Origin: CAYNYM01 sp049366815
Lineage (GTDB): Bacteria > Desulfobacterota > DSM-4660 > Desulfatiglandales > HGW-15
Direction of reading: 5' to 3'
Length of the DNA: 8,665 nucleotides
Assembly (NCBI GenBank): GCA_049366815.1
Contig: JBMNCO010000203.1
Span: forward strand, 1 to 8,665
A program made the translations under genes and the position numbers. The stretch's first letter is position 1; the number at the start of each line of letters is the position of its first letter. Shown piece by piece: positions 6,128 to 8,665 of the stretch. The notes beneath the pieces were generated by a model. That model ran no database searches and was not told where the DNA came from. It saw nothing but the letters and a program-made list of their open reading frames with translations.

Positions 6128-6167
6128 GATTGGCCCTCCTTTTCTTATTGTTTTAATATATATTAAA

Positions 6168-6183
6168 GCAAGAAAAAGGCCAA
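6168..6183 (-). promoter_or_regulatory. Sigma-54 (-24/-12) promoter of the ZraP-like gene
   Basis: The minus strand reads TTGGCCTTTTTCTTGC from 6183 down to 6168. The GG doublet (6181-6180) and GC doublet (6169-6168) are exactly 12 bases apart, as in the consensus TGGCAC-N5-TTGC. Only the AC after TGGC departs from it. The predicted start is near 6156, giving a leader of about 29 bases with a good ribosome site. E. coli zraP is likewise sigma-54 dependent (activator ZraR). Confidence 0.7.
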
Positions 6184-6195
6184 ATCAAGGGGGCC

Positions 6196-6221
6196 ACAAT
6201 GTAACACGCTGATATCATTGT
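6196..6221. promoter_or_regulatory. Inverted repeat upstream of the sigma-54 promoter
   Basis: ACAATG (6196-6201) and CATTGT (6216-6221) are perfect reverse complements separated by 14 bases. The centre lies about 52 bases upstream of the predicted start. It may be an activator or repressor operator. Confidence 0.4.
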
Positions 6222-6280
6222 TTAACTTTTTTATCTTAGGGAGAATTGTCGATTTCAAGACCTGCAATACCGGCAAAAAG

Positions 6281-6300
6281 TGGATAGGAAGTATGCAGTT
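6281..6300. promoter_or_regulatory. 20-bp direct repeat, promoter-proximal copy (candidate upstream activator site)
   Basis: TGGATA, five variable bases, then TATGCAGTT. It matches 6324-6343 at 16 of 20 positions. It lies about 125-144 bases upstream of the predicted sigma-54 start, the distance usual for enhancer-binding activators. Confidence 0.45.
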
Positions 6301-6323
6301 TACCGGATTCAGGGGGATCCAGT

Positions 6324-6343
6324 TGGATACTTAATATGCAGTT
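6324..6343. promoter_or_regulatory. 20-bp direct repeat, distal copy (candidate upstream activator site)
   Basis: This is the second copy, 43 bases from the first (about four helical turns), which puts both sites on the same face of the DNA. It lies about 168-187 bases upstream of the predicted start, just past the recD stop codon. Confidence 0.45.
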
Positions 6344-6358
6344 CAACGAGTTTAGCAT

Positions 6359-8266
6359 TCAGAGTGAGTCTCCTCCCGCAGAGCGGGAGGCCTCAGGAAG
6401 CCCCCCGAAGGGGGCAGTGACGTAAGGACCCCACAAGGCCTCCCTGAGCCCGGAGGCCCTTTCAATGCGGCGGGACACGGCCTTCCTAATGACCTTTTCA
6501 GGACCCCACAGCCCTATGTGCTTTCTGGCACGCGTGATCCCCGTGTAAATGAGCTCCCTGGTCAGAAGGGGCGAATCCCTGTCCGGAAGGACGAGGATGA
6601 CCCTGTCAAACTCCGATCCCTGGCTCTTATGGACTGTCATGGCAAATACTGTTTCGTGCTCAGGGAGCATCAGGGGATGAAAACGCCTCAGGCGGTCTTC
6701 CGGACCCTGGAAAAATGCCCGAAGACCGCCGGCCGAATCGGGGTCGGGCATGATGATCCCCATATCCCCGTTAAAAAGGCTTAGATTGTAGTCATTGCGG
6801 GTAATGAGAATCGGACGGCCTGCATAGACCCCCTCCCTGTCTGGCCGGATCAGGCCTTCGACGCGAAGCATCCTCTCTATGGCCCGGTTCACGGCATTTG
6901 CGCCATAGGGGCCTTCCCGCAGCGCACAAAGGATTCGGAATCTTTCAAAGGAACGAAGGACATCCACGGGTTCCCGGACTGCAAAGGAATTCCCTAGCCC
7001 CTTTCTAACGGCATCTGCGAGTGCCCCGATCCAGTGCTCATGCCCGGTGTCATCTTTCCATCCAATATCCGGAAACCCGCCACCCTTGAGAAGAGCCATG
7101 GTCTCATCGACCTTTCCCTCGTTGACCGCGCGGCTTAAGGCATAGATGCCGCTCAAACCGCCGAAGCGATAACTTGTCCTGAGCTCAACAACGGCATCCC
7201 GGATGCCGGCGAGGGACCGCTCTTCCCCCTCTCCGACGATCCTGTATCCCGTGCCCTGTTCGGCCCTTCTTGCGAAGGCGGCGGAAAAACCGTGTGTCCG
7301 TCCTCTGTCACAGATATCCCCCAGGACGGCCCCTGCCTCAACAGACGCCAGTTGATCTTTATCGCCGAGCAGGATCAATTTGGCCCCCGGCCTGAGGGCC
7401 TGGACGAGTTTGGACATGAGGGCCAGATCCACCATGGAAACCTCGTCTACGACGACAACATCCGCGGCCAGGGGATGGTCGGCATTGTGGCGAAAATAGG
7501 GCGACCCTTTTATGCTCCCGAGAAGACGGTGTAAGGTAGAGGCCTTTTGGGGAATGGCCTCCTTAATGGATTCGTGGCAATTCAGTCGCTTCCTGCCTTC
7601 CCTGATGGCCGCTTCCAGCCTGGTGGCCGCCTTCCCGGTAGGCGCGGCAAGGGCGACTCGACTGCCCTTTACTCCCGCCCGTTCCAGGAACAGCGCCAGG
7701 ATTTTCAGGATGGTCGTGGTCTTTCCCGTGCCCGGCCCACCGGAGATCACGCACAGGCCCTTGTCAAGAGCGGTAAAGGCCGCGATCTTCTGCCAGTCGA
7801 CATATTCCCCGCCGCCTCCAGGGAAGAGTCTGTCAAGATCCTGTCTCAAGCCTTCGAGGTCCGTGCCGGGATCATTCTGGGCAAGCATTTTGATACCACG
7901 GGCCAGCCTTTCCTGATAGTCCCAATATCGATACAGGTAAAGCCTTCCCATTTCGTCCAATACGAGGGGGGCGTATTCACCCGGAAGCCCCACCGCATTC
8001 TGTTTTAAAAGCCCATCCCGCCACTCCCGAAATTCCGGAATAGTCACACCCGATCCGCCTTCCTCACCACCCAGGCAGGTTCCGGCCATCCGACCAAGAT
8101 CCAGGCAGATGTGCCCCTCCCTTGTGGCACTGCTGACGAGGGCGGCGGCCAGATGCAGCTCCCGACCTCCTCCGCCGGACAATCCCGCCATAAGCGCCGC
8201 AAAATGCACATCAATGGGGGCGAGGATGCCAAGCCCCATCAAAACTTTCAATTCCTCATCTTCCAT
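6359..8266 (-). CDS. recD: RecD, 5'-3' helicase subunit of exonuclease V (RecBCD)
   Basis: RecD is the fast 5'-3' superfamily 1B helicase motor of RecBCD, which processes double-strand breaks in the cytoplasm. The 635-residue product has the RecD N-terminal domain (IDVHFAALMAG at 18-28, HICLDLGRMAG at 52-62). Helicase motifs follow: Walker A GGPGTGKTT (176-184), VVVDEVSM (271-278, Walker B Asp274/Glu275), LLGDKDQLASVEAG (299-312), ELRTSYRF (361-368), AMTVHKSQGSEFD (542-554) and YTGITRARK (574-582). Length and N-terminus fit RecD rather than the longer RecD2. ATG 8266 is chosen because it places the start relative to DVHFA as in E. coli RecD. The frame stays open to a TTG at 8299 (11 more residues), but neither start has a strong ribosome site. 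The preceding gene on the strand looks like the end of recB, though separated by about 340 bases. Confidence 0.93.
   Translation of the reverse strand: MEDEELKVLMGLGILAPIDVHFAALMAGLSGGGGRELHLAAALVSSATREGHICLDLGRMAGTCLGGEEGGSGVTIPEFREWRDGLLKQNAVGLPGEYAPLVLDEMGRLYLYRYWDYQERLARGIKMLAQNDPGTDLEGLRQDLDRLFPGGGGEYVDWQKIAAFTALDKGLCVISGGPGTGKTTTILKILALFLERAGVKGSRVALAAPTGKAATRLEAAIREGRKRLNCHESIKEAIPQKASTLHRLLGSIKGSPYFRHNADHPLAADVVVVDEVSMVDLALMSKLVQALRPGAKLILLGDKDQLASVEAGAVLGDICDRGRTHGFSAAFARRAEQGTGYRIVGEGEERSLAGIRDAVVELRTSYRFGGLSGIYALSRAVNEGKVDETMALLKGGGFPDIGWKDDTGHEHWIGALADAVRKGLGNSFAVREPVDVLRSFERFRILCALREGPYGANAVNRAIERMLRVEGLIRPDREGVYAGRPILITRNDYNLSLFNGDMGIIMPDPDSAGGLRAFFQGPEDRLRRFHPLMLPEHETVFAMTVHKSQGSEFDRVILVLPDRDSPLLTRELIYTGITRARKHIGLWGPEKVIRKAVSRRIERASGLREALWGPYVTAPFGGLPEASRSAGGDSL
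6372..6415 (-). repeat. Two adjacent GC hairpins inside the recD 3' end, one with a UUCG loop
   Basis: In recD mRNA GCCCCC-TTCG-GGGGGC (6415 down to 6400) forms a six-base-pair stem with a C(UUCG)G tetraloop. It is followed by CCTCCCGC-TCT-GCGGGAGG (6390 down to 6372). Both lie in the last 57 bases of the coding sequence. No U-run follows, so they suit an mRNA 3'-end stabiliser or a factor-assisted stop better than a classical terminator. Confidence 0.5.
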
Positions 8267-8363
8267 CACTCTTTTCCAAAATAGAATGTGCCGCTCCAAG
8301 CAGGGATCGGCATGTTCTCTCCGCTACGCTCCCTCCGCCATCCGTGGCTCCGGTCGCTGCGGG

Positions 8364-8401
8364 ATTTCGGCCCTTCATCTGTCCTGATTCAGGGCCGAAA
8401 T
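8364..8401. repeat. 11-bp perfect inverted repeat with 16-base loop
   Basis: ATTTCGGCCCT (8364-8374) and AGGGCCGAAAT (8391-8401) are exact reverse complements. There is no U-run on either side, so a classical terminator is unlikely. It lies next to a second hairpin. Confidence 0.8.
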
Positions 8402-8407
8402 ATCCCC

Positions 8408-8457
8408 CCCAGGCGGGACTCCGAGAAAATCCCGGTCCCTGTTTTCCGCTGCCTGGG
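8408..8457. repeat. Nested hairpin CCCAGGC/GCCTGGG with inner GGGAC/GTCCC
   Basis: CCCAGGC (8408-8414) pairs with GCCTGGG (8451-8457). Immediately inside, GGGAC (8415-8419) pairs with GTCCC (8435-8439). An 11-base unpaired segment (8440-8450) bulges on one side. It is the first structure met in a recB-to-recD transcript. Confidence 0.6.
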
Positions 8458-8465
8458 TGAGAACC

Positions 8466-8597
8466 TCAATGCGAAGATGACTGCTTTGCATTTCCAAATG
8501 CCTGATTTAACACGATCCCGTGCAAAAAATAGACTTGTTTTGGACACCAATGATCTTCCCTGTTCCTTCTGCGATTTCCGGTCGTGTCTCTTTTCAT
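8466..8597 (-). CDS. Doubtful 43-residue ORF after recB
   Basis: ATG at 8597, seven bases after the recB stop, opens MKRDTTGNRRRNREDHWCPK and continues to TGA at 8466. The product is very basic, without a recognisable motif. The nearest Shine-Dalgarno-like sequence (GAGGAGG at about 8624-8618) lies inside the recB end, too far for normal initiation, although re-initiation after recB is possible. It probably has no function, but its position immediately after recB merits listing. Confidence 0.2.
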   Translation of the reverse strand: MKRDTTGNRRRNREDHWCPKQVYFLHGIVLNQAFGNAKQSSSH

Positions 8598-8603
8598 TTT
8601 TTT

Positions 8604-8665
8604 CTATATGACGATCGCCTCCTCATCGATCAGGCGATCATGCAGCAGGTGGATCAATCCGGCGG
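8604..8665 (-). CDS. recB: RecB, C-terminal end only (partial at window edge)
   Basis: The minus-strand frame entering at the right edge reads AGLIHLLHDRLIDEEAIVI and stops at TAG 8606-8604. Its start is outside the window. E. coli RecB, as I recall it, ends with an AGLIALMDEMF segment followed by a short acidic tail, and the visible end follows the same pattern: AGLI, a helix, then acidic residues. RecB is the 3'-5' helicase and nuclease subunit of RecBCD. Its position upstream of recD on the same strand is the usual gene order. Because only 19 residues are visible, the call depends largely on context. Confidence 0.55.
   Translation of the reverse strand, partial: AGLIHLLHDRLIDEEAIVI

Larger units (their letters stand above)
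8267..8603 (-). other. Hairpin-rich spacer between recB and recD
   Basis: This gap of about 337 bases separates genes that commonly abut or overlap. It contains two strong hairpins (8364-8401 and 8408-8457), a GC-rich low-complexity part (8300-8360) and one weak small ORF (8466-8597). No flanking direct repeats were identified. It may be an inserted dispersed repeat element or a long structured leader of recD. Confidence 0.5.

Noticed and set aside
5681..6166. 161-codon plus-strand ORF opposite the ZraP-like gene
   Set aside because: It is antisense to a gene with a clear signal peptide, ribosome site and promoter. Its product has no recognisable features, so it is a shadow frame.

Overview
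The window looks like chromosomal DNA of a Gram-negative bacterium, most likely a Desulfobacterota (deltaproteobacterial) relative. The basis is inferential. There are several PEP-CTERM proteins whose sorting tails read PEPATMILLGSGL followed by an Arg-rich end, a small CpxP/ZraP-type periplasmic protein ending in Cys-Trp behind a sigma-54 promoter, and recB/recD genes of the RecBCD type. No rRNA, tRNA, CRISPR array or intact insertion sequence was seen.

Left part (1-1260) is gene-poor and degenerate. It holds a protein-like frame with an internal stop (1-147), a 20-bp tandem duplication (131-170), a small frame-broken ORF (173-399), and the C-terminal remnant of what I read as an SGNH/GDSL-type hydrolase with a decayed PEP-CTERM tail (963-1223). 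Next come two intact, overlapping plus-strand genes for exported PEP-CTERM proteins: a C-type-lectin-fold protein (1285-1980) and a beta-rich protein (1962-2711). They share a 42-bp identical stretch encoding the sorting signal although their bodies are unrelated. Counting the remnant, three PEP-CTERM genes lie in a row. No exosortase is present here. A hairpin follows the second gene.

Middle part: a 756-bp AT-rich intergenic stretch leads to a secreted subtilisin-family (S8) protease with propeptide, catalytic domain, Ig-like domain and a C-terminal FN3-like domain (3468-5240). It ends at a strong, nearly perfectly symmetric hairpin (5285-5314), which probably stops transcription from both sides.

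Right part is on the minus strand. In transcription order it holds the C-terminal end of recB (8604-8665), an unusually long hairpin-rich gap, recD (6359-8266), a 231-bp regulatory region and a CpxP/ZraP-like periplasmic protein (5621-6127). That region has a sigma-54 -24/-12 element, an inverted repeat and two 20-bp direct repeats. Last comes a possible 19-codon peptide gene with an exceptionally strong Shine-Dalgarno (5404-5463).

Functionally, the plus-strand genes are envelope or extracellular proteins. The minus strand combines DNA repair (RecBCD) with an envelope/metal-stress protein. The observations I rate highest are the sigma-54/upstream-site architecture before the ZraP-like gene, the decayed third PEP-CTERM gene together with the 42-bp shared sorting module, the structured insertion between recB and recD, and the tiny minus-strand ORF. 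Family assignments come from reading the sequence; no database search was possible.
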